9,605 nt of DNA from an uncultured bacterium (GTDB taxonomy: Bacteria > Bacillota > Clostridia > Lachnospirales > Anaerotignaceae). This document shows, piece after piece, positions 1-6,115 of the stretch (position 1 is its first letter; the number at the start of each line of letters is the position of its first letter). The notes under the pieces were generated by a model that made no database searches, was not told the origin of the DNA, and saw only the letters and a program-made list of their open reading frames with translations. The stretch covers positions 1-9,605 of the forward strand of contig CAJMNV010000073.1 in NCBI GenBank assembly GCA_905214825.1, written 5' to 3'. Position numbers and translations under genes: made by a program.

Positions 1-45
1 TGATAATAACACAACATACAAATGACTTTTTTAGGAGGTAACAAC

Positions 46-351
46 ATGAGTGAACATTGCGGTTGCGGTTGCGGACATGACCACGACGAAGAGATTATGG
101 ATTTGGAAACTATGTTTTTGACATTGGACGATGACACAGAAATGGAATGTGGCATATTGGGTGTATTTGAAGTAGATGGTCTTTCTGGCAAAGAATATAT
201 TGCATTGTTGCCATTGGAAGACGAAACCGTACTGTTGTATGAATACAAAGAAGCAGATGGCGAAATCGAATTGAATGTCATTGAAGATGATGCAGAATTT
301 GATAAAGTTTCCGATGCATTCTATGATATGTACGAAGACGAAGAAGAATAA
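46..351 (+). CDS. DUF1292 family small acidic protein (YrzB-like)
   Basis: A 101-residue, strongly acidic protein. Residues from about 22 onward match what I know of the DUF1292/YrzB family: a run of D/E, then a small beta-rich core (GVFEVDGLSGKEYIALLPLE, then VLLYEYKE) and an acidic C-terminus. The family is widespread in Firmicutes and its biochemical role is not established. In many Firmicutes it sits beside ruvX-like genes, but nothing upstream is visible here. The N-terminus is unusual: residues 4-13 hold HCGCGCGHDHD-type alternation with three Cys and three His, which looks able to bind a metal; that is my inference. The ATG at 46 is chosen because a strong TTAGGAGGT site lies at 31-39; an in-frame ATG at 22 lies upstream of that site and has none of its own. 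A terminator follows directly. The family call is fairly sure and the function is unknown. Confidence 0.85.
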   Translation: MSEHCGCGCGHDHDEEIMDLETMFLTLDDDTEMECGILGVFEVDGLSGKEYIALLPLEDETVLLYEYKEADGEIELNVIEDDAEFDKVSDAFYDMYEDEEE

Positions 352-355
352 ATAA

Positions 356-392
356 AAAAAGGGCAAAGCTTTTGAAAGGCTTTTGCCTTTTT
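356..392 (+). terminator. Rho-independent terminator after the DUF1292 gene
   Basis: The A-tract plus GGGCAAAGCT (356-370) pairs with GGCTTTTGCC plus a T-tract (378-392) around a seven-base loop TTTGAAA (371-377). The stem has one single-base bulge on each side (G at about 363, T at 381). It starts five bases after the stop codon and ends in TTTTT, a classic intrinsic terminator. Confidence 0.8.
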
Positions 393-399
393 GTATATT
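372..399 (+). promoter_or_regulatory. Possible sigma-A promoter for the GDPD-like gene
   Basis: TTGAAA at 372-377 (5 of 6 to consensus) and TATATT at 394-399 (5 of 6) are separated by 16 bases. Transcription would begin near 406 and leave an untranslated leader of about 27 bases before the ATG at 433. The -35 lies in the loop of the preceding terminator. No other promoter fits in the short gap. This is a motif match only. Confidence 0.4.
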
Positions 400-432
400 T
401 ACGAAAAAATGACAAATGTTGGAGTGGATAAA

Positions 433-1689
433 ATGAAAAAAAATAGATTGTGTGCAAGAGCAGTAGCAGCAATGTTAGGAGTATTGCTTTTGCCTGCTGT
501 GCCAGTATATGCCGGCAGTGCAGATTGGACAGTGGGTAATCCTTTGATAGCCCATGCTTTGGGAGAACATGAAGGTAAAATTGAAACCAATTCCAAAGAA
601 GCGTTTATCTCTTCTTGGGAAAATGGATTTAAAGCATTGGAAGCAGATTTTACATATACTTCTGATGGTACATTGGTGGTACGTCATGATTTTGATGCAG
701 GTGGCAGTTATTATCGTTTAGAAATCAAACCACAAGGCAATCCGGTGATGGATACCCAAACATATAAAAATACAAAAATTATTTATGAACAAACACCATT
801 GACAGCCGCAGATTTGATAGCTTTGATGGGGGAATACAAAGATGTATATTTGATTACTGATACCAAAAACACAGATAAACAAACAGTACAAAAACAATTT
901 ACAGATTTGAGAAATATTGCAATGAATACAAACAATGCAGAAGTGTTAAATCGTATTGTTCCACAAATATATAATGAAGAAATGCTTGGCTGGGTAAAAG
1001 AAGTGTATAATTTCCCACAATGGATTTACACATTGTATCAACAACCCAATATAGATTATGTAAAAACAGCAGAATTCTGTGCAGCAAATCAAATTGGTGT
1101 TGTCACCATAGAAAAAAGCCGTATCAAAAAAGAAGTGGTGGATACGTTCCACGCAAAAGGTGTACAAGTATATGCACATACGGTCAATCGCTATGTATAT
1201 TTTCAAGAATTGTTGGCAATGGGTGTGAATGGGATTTATACCGATACCATAAAACCTTATGAATTGCATTGGGTAGGATTGCAAAACAATAGAAAATTAA
1301 CATCAAAAATTGTTACTATGCAAGAAAAAAATTATACATGGAAAACCATGAACATTATGGGAACACCTTATGTCAGATTGCGTGATTTTGCGGCAATGCT
1401 TTCTGTCAATGGTGGATTTTCTGCAAATTACGACCCAACAACAAAAACATTGGCATTGCAAAACAGCGGCACATTTACCACATTAGGCAATGAATTGTTG
1501 CTGCAACAAAACAATCGTTATATTACAAAAAAAGCAGAAAACAAATTGACATACAATGGTACAGAAATGAAAATGGAAGGATATACCATAGACGGAGATT
1601 TGTATTATCCTTTGCAGGGTCTTTTGGATATGACAGGTTGTCAAATCATAGAACAAATGAGTAGTACAGTGGTTTCATTCAAGCAGTAA
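433..1689 (+). CDS. Secreted GDPD/PI-PLC-fold protein with C-terminal copper-amine-oxidase-N-like (stalk) domain
   Basis: A 418-residue protein. Residues 1-27 are a signal peptide: KKNR, a hydrophobic core, then cleavage after VYA27. Residues about 36-275 are a TIM-barrel of the glycerophosphodiester phosphodiesterase / PI-PLC superfamily. The visible landmarks are H41 (in AHALG, replacing the usual HRG), N53 and EAF56-58, E70 and D72 (metal ligands), TSDGTLVVRHD with H85, TPLT at 121-124, and LITDTK at 140-145 where typical enzymes have LEIK. The His pair and acidic residues suggest an active phosphodiesterase outside the membrane; the substrate is not known. The C-terminal 130 or so residues (PYVRLRDFAAML, then YDPTTKTLAL, then YYPLQGLLDMTG) resemble the copper amine oxidase N-terminal/stalk domain common in clostridial surface proteins. 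The ATG at 433 is preferred because GGAG lies at 421-424 and it begins the signal peptide; a TTG at 391 falls in the terminator. Fold fairly sure, reaction inferred. Confidence 0.8.
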   Translation: MKKNRLCARAVAAMLGVLLLPAVPVYAGSADWTVGNPLIAHALGEHEGKIETNSKEAFISSWENGFKALEADFTYTSDGTLVVRHDFDAGGSYYRLEIKPQGNPVMDTQTYKNTKIIYEQTPLTAADLIALMGEYKDVYLITDTKNTDKQTVQKQFTDLRNIAMNTNNAEVLNRIVPQIYNEEMLGWVKEVYNFPQWIYTLYQQPNIDYVKTAEFCAANQIGVVTIEKSRIKKEVVDTFHAKGVQVYAHTVNRYVYFQELLAMGVNGIYTDTIKPYELHWVGLQNNRKLTSKIVTMQEKNYTWKTMNIMGTPYVRLRDFAAMLSVNGGFSANYDPTTKTLALQNSGTFTTLGNELLLQQNNRYITKKAENKLTYNGTEMKMEGYTIDGDLYYPLQGLLDMTGCQIIEQMSSTVVSFKQ

Positions 1690-1693
1690 AATA

Positions 1694-1722
1694 TTGACAG
1701 CCATAAAGTGACGTGGTATCCT
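1694..1722 (+). promoter_or_regulatory. Promoter for the TPP riboswitch-thiD transcript
   Basis: TTGACA at 1694-1699 is a perfect -35. Exactly 17 bases later TATCCT (1717-1722) matches the -10 consensus at 4 of 6. Transcription would start near 1729, about 15 bases before the aptamer, which is the expected arrangement for a riboswitch leader. Confidence 0.6.
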
Positions 1723-1741
1723 TTGCTTATATAAAAAATCA

Positions 1742-1872
1742 ATTTGCTGGGGGTGCCGAGAGGCTGAGATTGATACCCTTTTTACTAAAACGGGTTATGC
1801 CGATATAGGAAAGCAAACAACCAACAAAACAAGCACAGCAAATCGATATTTTTTCGGAAGCTGTGTTTTTTT
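1742..1872 (+). promoter_or_regulatory. TPP (thiamine pyrophosphate) riboswitch with transcription terminator
   Basis: The leader carries the conserved THI element. GGGGGTGCC at 1749-1757 and GGCTGAGA at 1762-1769 are closed by ATACCC (1773-1778). P1 is TTTGCT (1743-1748) with AGCAAA (1812-1817). P3 is tiny, GCC-GAGA-GGC (1755-1764). P5 is CGG-GTTATG-CCG (1791-1802), and P4 pairs CTA (1785-1787) with TAG (1806-1808), a change from the usual CCT/AGG that keeps pairing. TATAGGAAAGC ends the aptamer. A terminator follows: CACAGC (1834-1839) with GCTGTG (1860-1865), then seven T. ATTTGCTG (1742-1749) can pair instead with CAGCAAAT (1836-1843), giving an antiterminator. TPP binding is expected to stop transcription before thiD. 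Confidence 0.93.
1834..1872 (+). terminator. Regulated terminator of the TPP riboswitch
   Basis: CACAGC (1834-1839) pairs with GCTGTG (1860-1865) around a 20-base loop, and TTTTTTT follows at 1866-1872. The stem is only six pairs, plus a possible G-T wobble outside it. A stem this short suits a conditional terminator. It lies 34 bases before the thiD start and is the expression platform of the riboswitch. Confidence 0.75.
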
Positions 1873-1906
1873 GTTCCCAGCGGTCAAATGAAGGAGGTAT
1901 AGCAAT

Positions 1907-2716
1907 ATGAAACATGTTTTAACCATTGCGGGTTCTGATACTTGCGGCGGTGCAGGGATACAAGCAGATTTGAAAACATTTTCCGCACAGGGAACATATG
2001 GTATGAGTGTGATTACAGCAGTGACAGTACAAAACACACAAGGGGTGTTTGGGTGTCAGGATATTGACACAGAGATTATAAAAGGACAGATTGACGCCAT
2101 ATTTACAGATATTGTGGTACATGGTGTCAAAATCGGTATGGTATCACAAATTCCGACCATTCATGCCATTGCAGATAAATTGGAACAATATAAACCGCAA
2201 AATGTGGTGCTTGACCCTGTGATGATTTCCAAAAGTGGGTTTGACCTTATGCAGCCAGAAGCAAAAGAGGTTTTGATTTCTCGATTGATACCACTTGCAT
2301 ATGTAATTACACCAAACTTGCCAGAAGCGGAAGTGATTACAGGTATGAAAATAGACAGTTTGGAAACGATGGAAAAAGCAGCAAAAGCAATATATGATAT
2401 GGGGGCAAAACATGTACTCATAAAAGGTGGGCATTTAGAAGATGATGCAACAGATTTGCTATATGATGGGAAAAATATTGTGACATTCCATTCTGACCGT
2501 ATTCCTACCAAAAATACACATGGTACAGGTTGTACATTATCTTCTTGTATTGCTGCAAATTTGGCAAAAGGAAAAACCGTAGAAGAAGCAGTACACACAG
2601 CAAAAGATTATATTACCGTTGCCATTGCAAATGCTTTGGATATTGGCAAAGGTGTTGGGCCCACAAACCATTTTTATGAACTATATCAAAAAGCAGGTAT
2701 GTTAGACGAAATATAA
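1907..2716 (+). CDS. thiD: Hydroxymethylpyrimidine/phosphomethylpyrimidine kinase (thiamine synthesis or salvage)
   Basis: A 269-residue cytoplasmic kinase of the ribokinase fold, the usual length for ThiD. ThiD phosphorylates HMP to HMP-P and then to HMP-PP, the pyrimidine half of thiamine. The N-terminal block TIAGSDTCGGAGIQADLKTF (residues 6-25) is the substrate-binding signature; many relatives have DSSGGAG or DPSGGAG here. The C-terminal NTHGTGCTLSS motif has H205, the anion-hole GTG (206-208) and C209, the position of the catalytic residue in this family. The ATG at 1907 has AGGAGG at 1892-1897. The gene stands alone between a TPP riboswitch and a strong terminator, so it is a single-gene unit turned down by TPP. 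No other thiamine gene is in the window, so salvage of HMP or a dispersed pathway are both possible. A PdxK-like side activity cannot be excluded, but the riboswitch favours thiamine. Confidence 0.95.
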   Translation: MKHVLTIAGSDTCGGAGIQADLKTFSAQGTYGMSVITAVTVQNTQGVFGCQDIDTEIIKGQIDAIFTDIVVHGVKIGMVSQIPTIHAIADKLEQYKPQNVVLDPVMISKSGFDLMQPEAKEVLISRLIPLAYVITPNLPEAEVITGMKIDSLETMEKAAKAIYDMGAKHVLIKGGHLEDDATDLLYDGKNIVTFHSDRIPTKNTHGTGCTLSSCIAANLAKGKTVEEAVHTAKDYITVAIANALDIGKGVGPTNHFYELYQKAGMLDEI

Positions 2717-2720
2717 TTAA

Positions 2721-2753
2721 AAAAATCATGGCATTTTTGCCATGATTTTTTTA
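2721..2753 (+). terminator. Strong rho-independent terminator after thiD
   Basis: AAAAATCATGGCA (2721-2733) pairs perfectly with TGCCATGATTTTT (2738-2750) across a TTTT loop, and the T-run continues to 2752. The 13-bp stem starts four bases after the stop codon. Confidence 0.93.
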
Positions 2754-2794
2754 ATGCAATACCATTTTTCAAATCATGTTTAAGATAATTTTTA

Positions 2795-2823
2795 TTGTTT
2801 TTTATCGTATTTAAGCGTATAAT
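2795..2823 (+). promoter_or_regulatory. Promoter of the LCP-family gene
   Basis: TTGTTT (2795-2800) and a perfect TATAAT (2818-2823) are 17 bases apart. Transcription would start near 2830, upstream of the ribosome site at 2864-2868. The promoter also argues against translation beginning further upstream. Confidence 0.7.
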
Positions 2824-2875
2824 GGAAAATAATTTTATTTTTTGCAAAAAAGATAGAACATGTGGAGGGTTTGTT

Positions 2876-3928
2876 TTGAGTAAAAAATCAAAAAAACAAA
2901 AAGGCCAAAAAAAGAGTTTAAAAAGTTTGTATATACAAACGCTTTTGATTACATTGGCAATATTGGTGACATTTTTGTTGGTGTTGTATGGCGTTTTCAT
3001 ATATTTTGTGGGGGGATTGAACCGCAAACAGCTAGATGAAAGCAAATTATCTGTCAATGCGGGATTGGCACAAGAAAGCGGTAAAATCACAAATATTGCA
3101 TTGTATGGTTTGGATTCCAGAAACCATGATTACAAAGGGCTTTCAGATGTGATTATGATTGCATCTATAAACAGCAAAACCAACAATGTCAAATTGATTT
3201 CCATCGCAAGAGATACTTATGTGGACGTGCCGGGATATGGTAAAACAAAAATTACCCATGCATATAGCTATGGTGGTGCAGAATTGGCAATACAAACATT
3301 GAATGAAAATTTTGGTTTGAATATTACAGACTATGTGACAGCCAATTTTGACTCTTTGGCAGAAGTCATCGATGCTGTGGGTGGTGTGGATATTGAAGTT
3401 TCAGAGGCAGAACGTCAACAAATCAATGCCTATTTGTTGGCAGGAGAACCTTTGCGTGAAACAGGCATGGTGCATTTAAATGGCCCACAAGCGGTCAGTT
3501 ATGCGCGTATTCGTAAAATTGACAGCGACAATATGCGTACACAAAGACAAAGAAATGTACTGGAACAAGTATTCCAAAATGCAAAAACAATTTCTCCATT
3601 GCAATATCCTGCATTGGTGCGACAATTAACACCTTTGGTGGAAACATCATTAAGCAATGAAGAAATATTGCAGTTGCTTTCTGTTGGAATGACAAGCGGT
3701 TTGACACTGGAACAAGGGGCGTTCCCAAATGAGTATATCGAAAGTACAGGGCAAACGATTGGTGAGCTTTGGTATTATGTATATGATGTTGACCAAGCTG
3801 CAGAAATGATACATGATTTCATTTATAAAGATATTCCGTTTTCACAATATGGTATGACAGAGGCAGAAAGAGAAGCTGCCAATGCAGAACAAACACAATA
3901 TGATGAAAATGCAGAACAAACGCAGTAA
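2876..3928 (+). CDS. LytR-CpsA-Psr (LCP) family membrane-anchored protein
   Basis: A 350-residue protein with a very basic cytoplasmic start (KKSKKQKGQKKS), one membrane helix at about residues 20-46, and an extracellular LCP domain at about 70-260. LCP proteins transfer lipid-linked glycopolymers such as teichoic acids or capsule onto peptidoglycan. Family landmarks are LYGLDSR (D80, R82), LSDVIMIASIN (D91), ISIARDTYVDVPG (R112, D113), KITHAY, DAVGGVDIEV, LNGPQAVSYARIR and RTQRQRNVL (R221, R224, R226). These charged residues bind the polyprenyl pyrophosphate in characterised members. The start is taken as the TTG at 2876: GGAGG lies at 2864-2868 with a seven-base gap, while an in-frame TTG at 2795 coincides with the -35 box. 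The last 20 or so residues are hydrophilic and contain NAEQTQ twice. It stands alone, so the polymer it attaches cannot be read from context. Confidence 0.92.
   Translation: MSKKSKKQKGQKKSLKSLYIQTLLITLAILVTFLLVLYGVFIYFVGGLNRKQLDESKLSVNAGLAQESGKITNIALYGLDSRNHDYKGLSDVIMIASINSKTNNVKLISIARDTYVDVPGYGKTKITHAYSYGGAELAIQTLNENFGLNITDYVTANFDSLAEVIDAVGGVDIEVSEAERQQINAYLLAGEPLRETGMVHLNGPQAVSYARIRKIDSDNMRTQRQRNVLEQVFQNAKTISPLQYPALVRQLTPLVETSLSNEEILQLLSVGMTSGLTLEQGAFPNEYIESTGQTIGELWYYVYDVDQAAEMIHDFIYKDIPFSQYGMTEAEREAANAEQTQYDENAEQTQ
3881..3925 (+). repeat. Short direct repeat in the LCP tail
   Basis: An 18-base unit beginning AATGCAGAACAAAC occurs at 3881-3898 and 3908-3925, with two differences. It encodes the NAEQTQ pair at the C-terminus and looks like a small in-frame duplication. 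Confidence 0.7.
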
Positions 3929-3984
3929 TATTATTTTTTGACAAAACATAATCAAATTTTTTTTTCTATTTTTGAAAAAAGCAG

Positions 3985-4012
3985 TTGACAAAGTGAAATA
4001 TCGTTGTATAAT
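3985..4012 (+). promoter_or_regulatory. Consensus sigma-A promoter of the met T-box operon
   Basis: TTGACA (3985-3990) and TATAAT (4007-4012) both match consensus perfectly with a 16-base spacer. Transcription should start near 4019, at the head of the T-box leader. Such a strong promoter fits an operon controlled after initiation. Confidence 0.85.
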
Positions 4013-4018
4013 GGTGGT

Positions 4019-4321
4019 TAGTTGATACAGAAAAAGGCGATGAAAAGAAGAGTACGCTTTGAATGGTTTTACAGAGAACTTTCCATTTGCTGAGAGGAAA
4101 GAAACACGGAAAAAGCCGAAGATGGTCTTGGAGCTGCATACCGAGGAGATTTTTTCTCTTAGGCTATGACGGGTATGCCCGTGACAGCAAAATGGTATCG
4201 GTAATGATTTTACCCGTACTATATGAGGTCAAAACTGTGAGGTTTTGATGAATTAGGGTGGTAACACGAAGTATATACTCTCGTCCCTTGGAATGATATT
4301 CTAAGGAACGAGGGTTTTTTT
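4019..4321 (+). promoter_or_regulatory. T-box leader (tRNA-Met-sensing) upstream of metNIQ
   Basis: A full T-box riboswitch. Stem I contains GATGA (4039-4043) opposite GGAGC (4130-4134), as expected for the K-turn. It also has AGTA (4051-4054) opposite GAA (4118-4120) as the loop-E part of the specifier loop, ACAGAGAAC (4061-4069), and the distal-loop element GCTGAGAG (4089-4096). The codon after GAAG is ATG (4122-4124), a Met specifier followed by a purine. Stem III is TCAAAAC (4229-4235) with GTTTTGA (4242-4248). The T-box AGGGTGGTAACACGA begins at 4255; its bulge TGGT (4259-4262) fits tRNA ending ACCA. The antiterminator pairs AGGG/CCCT (4255-4258, 4285-4288) and ACGA/TCGT (4266-4269, 4281-4284). 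Uncharged tRNA-Met should allow read-through. This covers the 428-base gap before metN; 3929-3984 shows nothing else. Confidence 0.95.
4280..4321 (+). terminator. Regulated terminator of the Met T-box
   Basis: CTCGT (4280-4284) pairs with ACGAG (4308-4312), and inner CCTT (4286-4289) with AAGG (4303-4306). A T-run follows at 4315-4321. The 5' arm shares TCGTCCCT with the antiterminator, so the two structures exclude each other. Confidence 0.9.
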
Positions 4322-4356
4322 ATTTGATTTTTTATAAAGATAAGGAGAGAACACAC

Positions 4357-5376
4357 ATGGCACAAATAGAAACCATGATTGCATTAAAAGGCATTACAAA
4401 GGTGTTTCAACAGAAAAAAGAAAATTTAGAGGTGTTAAAAGGTATTGATTTGGATATTGTAAAAGGTGAAATTTTTGGCATTATTGGTATGAGTGGTGCA
4501 GGGAAAAGTACATTGGTGCGTTGTATCAATTTGCTGGAACGCCCCACAGAGGGAAAGGTGTATTTAGATGGGCAGGAATTGACTTGTCTTTCTGAAAAAG
4601 AATTAAGAAAAGCCCGTCGTTCCATGGGAATGATATTCCAACAGTTTCATTTGCTTGTGCAAAGAACTGCACTTGAAAATGTTTGTTTCTCCATGGAAAT
4701 TGCAGGTATGAAAAAACAAGAAGCCGTAAAAAAAGCAAAAGAGCTTTTGGAGTTGGTGGGTTTGGGCGATAGAGCAGACCACTATCCTTCTCAAATGTCA
4801 GGGGGACAAAAACAACGGGTTGCCATTGCTAGAGCATTGGCGACAAATCCCAAAGTATTGCTTTGTGATGAGGCAACCAGTGCATTGGACCCCAATACCA
4901 CAAAAGGTGTTTTGGAATTGTTGAAAGATATTAACCAACGATTGGGTATCACCATTGTGATGATTACACATGAAATGAAAGTCATACAAGAAATTTGTCA
5001 TAGAGTGGCAATCATCAGCGAGGGGAATATTGCAGAGATGGGCAGTGTGGAAGAAATATTTAGAACCCCAAAAACAGAAGCAGGCAGAGAATTGGTGTTC
5101 CATGAAGGGGACAGCAGAGAGGGCGTACATGGATATGTGCCACATTGTTATCGTATTGTATTTGATGAAAGCAATTCCAATGAGCCGTTATTGGGTAGTA
5201 TGATGGTGGAATGTGGAGGTCTTGCCAATATATTGGCGGCAAACACCAGAAGCATTGATGGCAAAGTGTATGGACAGATGATGATACAGTTGCCAGAAGA
5301 TGATGCATTGCGGGAACGTATGATTGCAAATTTGAGAGCAAAACAAATTGTTGTAGAGGAGGTAGAACATGTTTGA
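4357..5376 (+). CDS. metN: Methionine ABC importer, ATP-binding subunit
   Basis: A 339-residue cytoplasmic ATPase that powers D/L-methionine uptake. Walker A is GMSGAGKST (44-52), the Q-loop is at Q95, the ABC signature is MSGGQKQR (147-154), Walker B is LLCDE (168-172) with E172 as the catalytic Glu, the D-loop is SALD (175-178), and the switch His is H205. Residues about 260-339 form a NIL domain (GYVPHCYRIVF, then GGLANILAA, then GQMMIQLPED), the regulatory domain of MetN that binds methionine and slows transport when the cell has enough. The ATG at 4357 is favoured by AAGGAGA at 4342-4348; an in-frame ATG at 4324 lies just past the leader terminator and has no ribosome site. It is the first gene after the Met T-box and overlaps metI by eight bases. 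The NIL domain and leader together make the methionine assignment very secure. Confidence 0.97.
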   Translation: MAQIETMIALKGITKVFQQKKENLEVLKGIDLDIVKGEIFGIIGMSGAGKSTLVRCINLLERPTEGKVYLDGQELTCLSEKELRKARRSMGMIFQQFHLLVQRTALENVCFSMEIAGMKKQEAVKKAKELLELVGLGDRADHYPSQMSGGQKQRVAIARALATNPKVLLCDEATSALDPNTTKGVLELLKDINQRLGITIVMITHEMKVIQEICHRVAIISEGNIAEMGSVEEIFRTPKTEAGRELVFHEGDSREGVHGYVPHCYRIVFDESNSNEPLLGSMMVECGGLANILAANTRSIDGKVYGQMMIQLPEDDALRERMIANLRAKQIVVEEVEHV

Positions 5377-6028
5377 GGCGGGCATGACAGAATTGGTGAT
5401 ACAAGCATTTGGAGAAAGTATTTTTATGACGTTGGTATCATCATTTTTTGCATATTTGATTGGATTACCATTGGGTTTGATATTGGTTGCAACAGACCAA
5501 GATGGTGTGGCACCTTCCAATGTTTGTAACCAAATACTGGGCTTTGTGGTAAATGTATTGCGTTCGGTACCATTTTTGCTTTTGTTGGTGGCAGTGTTAC
5601 CGATTACAAAAATGGTTGTAGGTACAACCATTGGTGCAAAAGCAACCATCGTGCCATTGGTGATTGGTGCAGCACCGTTTATCGCTCGTTTGGTAGAGTC
5701 TTCTTTGAAAGAAGTGGATAAAGGCGTCATTGAAGCAGCACAGTCTATGGGGGCATCTCCTTTTGAAATTATGACAAAGGTGCTTTTGCCAGAAGCAAAA
5801 CCCTCTTTGTTGATGGGAAGTGCCATTGCCATGACGACCATATTGGGTTATTCTGCAATCGCAGGGTTCTGTGGCGGCGGTGGTTTGGGGGCAGTTGCCA
5901 TAAACTATGGTTACTATCGTACACAAACAGATGTGATGCTTGCAATGGTTGTGTTGTTGGTGGTTATTGTACAAATTTTGCAAGAAATTGGTTTGCGTAT
6001 TGCAAAAAAATGTGACAAAAGAATGTAA
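5369..6028 (+). CDS. metI: Methionine ABC importer, membrane permease subunit
   Basis: A 219-residue integral membrane protein with about five hydrophobic helices, the usual MetI size. Two copies form the methionine channel and dock on MetN. The coupling-helix EAA motif is seen as EAAQSMGASPFEI in the second half, with the preceding APFIARLVESSLKEV stretch typical of MetI. FCGGGGLGAVAINYGYYR near the C-terminus is another conserved MetI block. The ATG at 5369 overlaps the end of metN by eight bases and has GGAGG at 5358-5362 inside metN, so the two are probably translationally coupled. Followed after 87 bases by metQ. Confidence 0.96.
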   Translation: MFEAGMTELVIQAFGESIFMTLVSSFFAYLIGLPLGLILVATDQDGVAPSNVCNQILGFVVNVLRSVPFLLLLVAVLPITKMVVGTTIGAKATIVPLVIGAAPFIARLVESSLKEVDKGVIEAAQSMGASPFEIMTKVLLPEAKPSLLMGSAIAMTTILGYSAIAGFCGGGGLGAVAINYGYYRTQTDVMLAMVVLLVVIVQILQEIGLRIAKKCDKRM

Positions 6029-6031
6029 TGC

Positions 6032-6055
6032 ATATGAATGTACAACAATTCATAT
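6032..6055. repeat. Inverted repeat between metI and metQ
   Basis: ATATGAAT (6032-6039) and ATTCATAT (6048-6055) form a perfect 8-bp, AT-only-rich stem with an eight-base loop, four bases after the metI stop. No T-run follows, so it is not a standard terminator. It could be an mRNA processing or stability hairpin, or an operator. The role is unknown. Confidence 0.5.
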
Positions 6056-6115
6056 CCATTTACATATAAAAAGAAAAATAAATGATATGTATATTTTGAA
6101 GGAGGATTTGGTATT

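Noticed and set aside
3929..3984. Possible terminator after the LCP gene
   Set aside because: There are T-runs, but I find only a weak 5-bp TCAAA/TTTGA stem, so I do not call one; some read-through into the T-box promoter region is possible.
4134..4145. ATA in GAGCTGCATACC as the T-box specifier (would mean Ile)
   Set aside because: GGAGC belongs to the K-turn below the specifier loop; the codon directly after the GAA of the loop-E motif is ATG, which also agrees with the methionine transporter genes.
4063..4248. A 61-codon open frame on the plus strand before metN
   Set aside because: It lies wholly within Stem I to Stem III of the T-box leader, has no ribosome site, and its protein is an arbitrary basic sequence.
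5188..5841. A 217-codon minus-strand frame across metN and metI
   Set aside because: It is antisense to two well-supported met genes, has no family features and no ribosome site; it results from the codon bias of the real genes.
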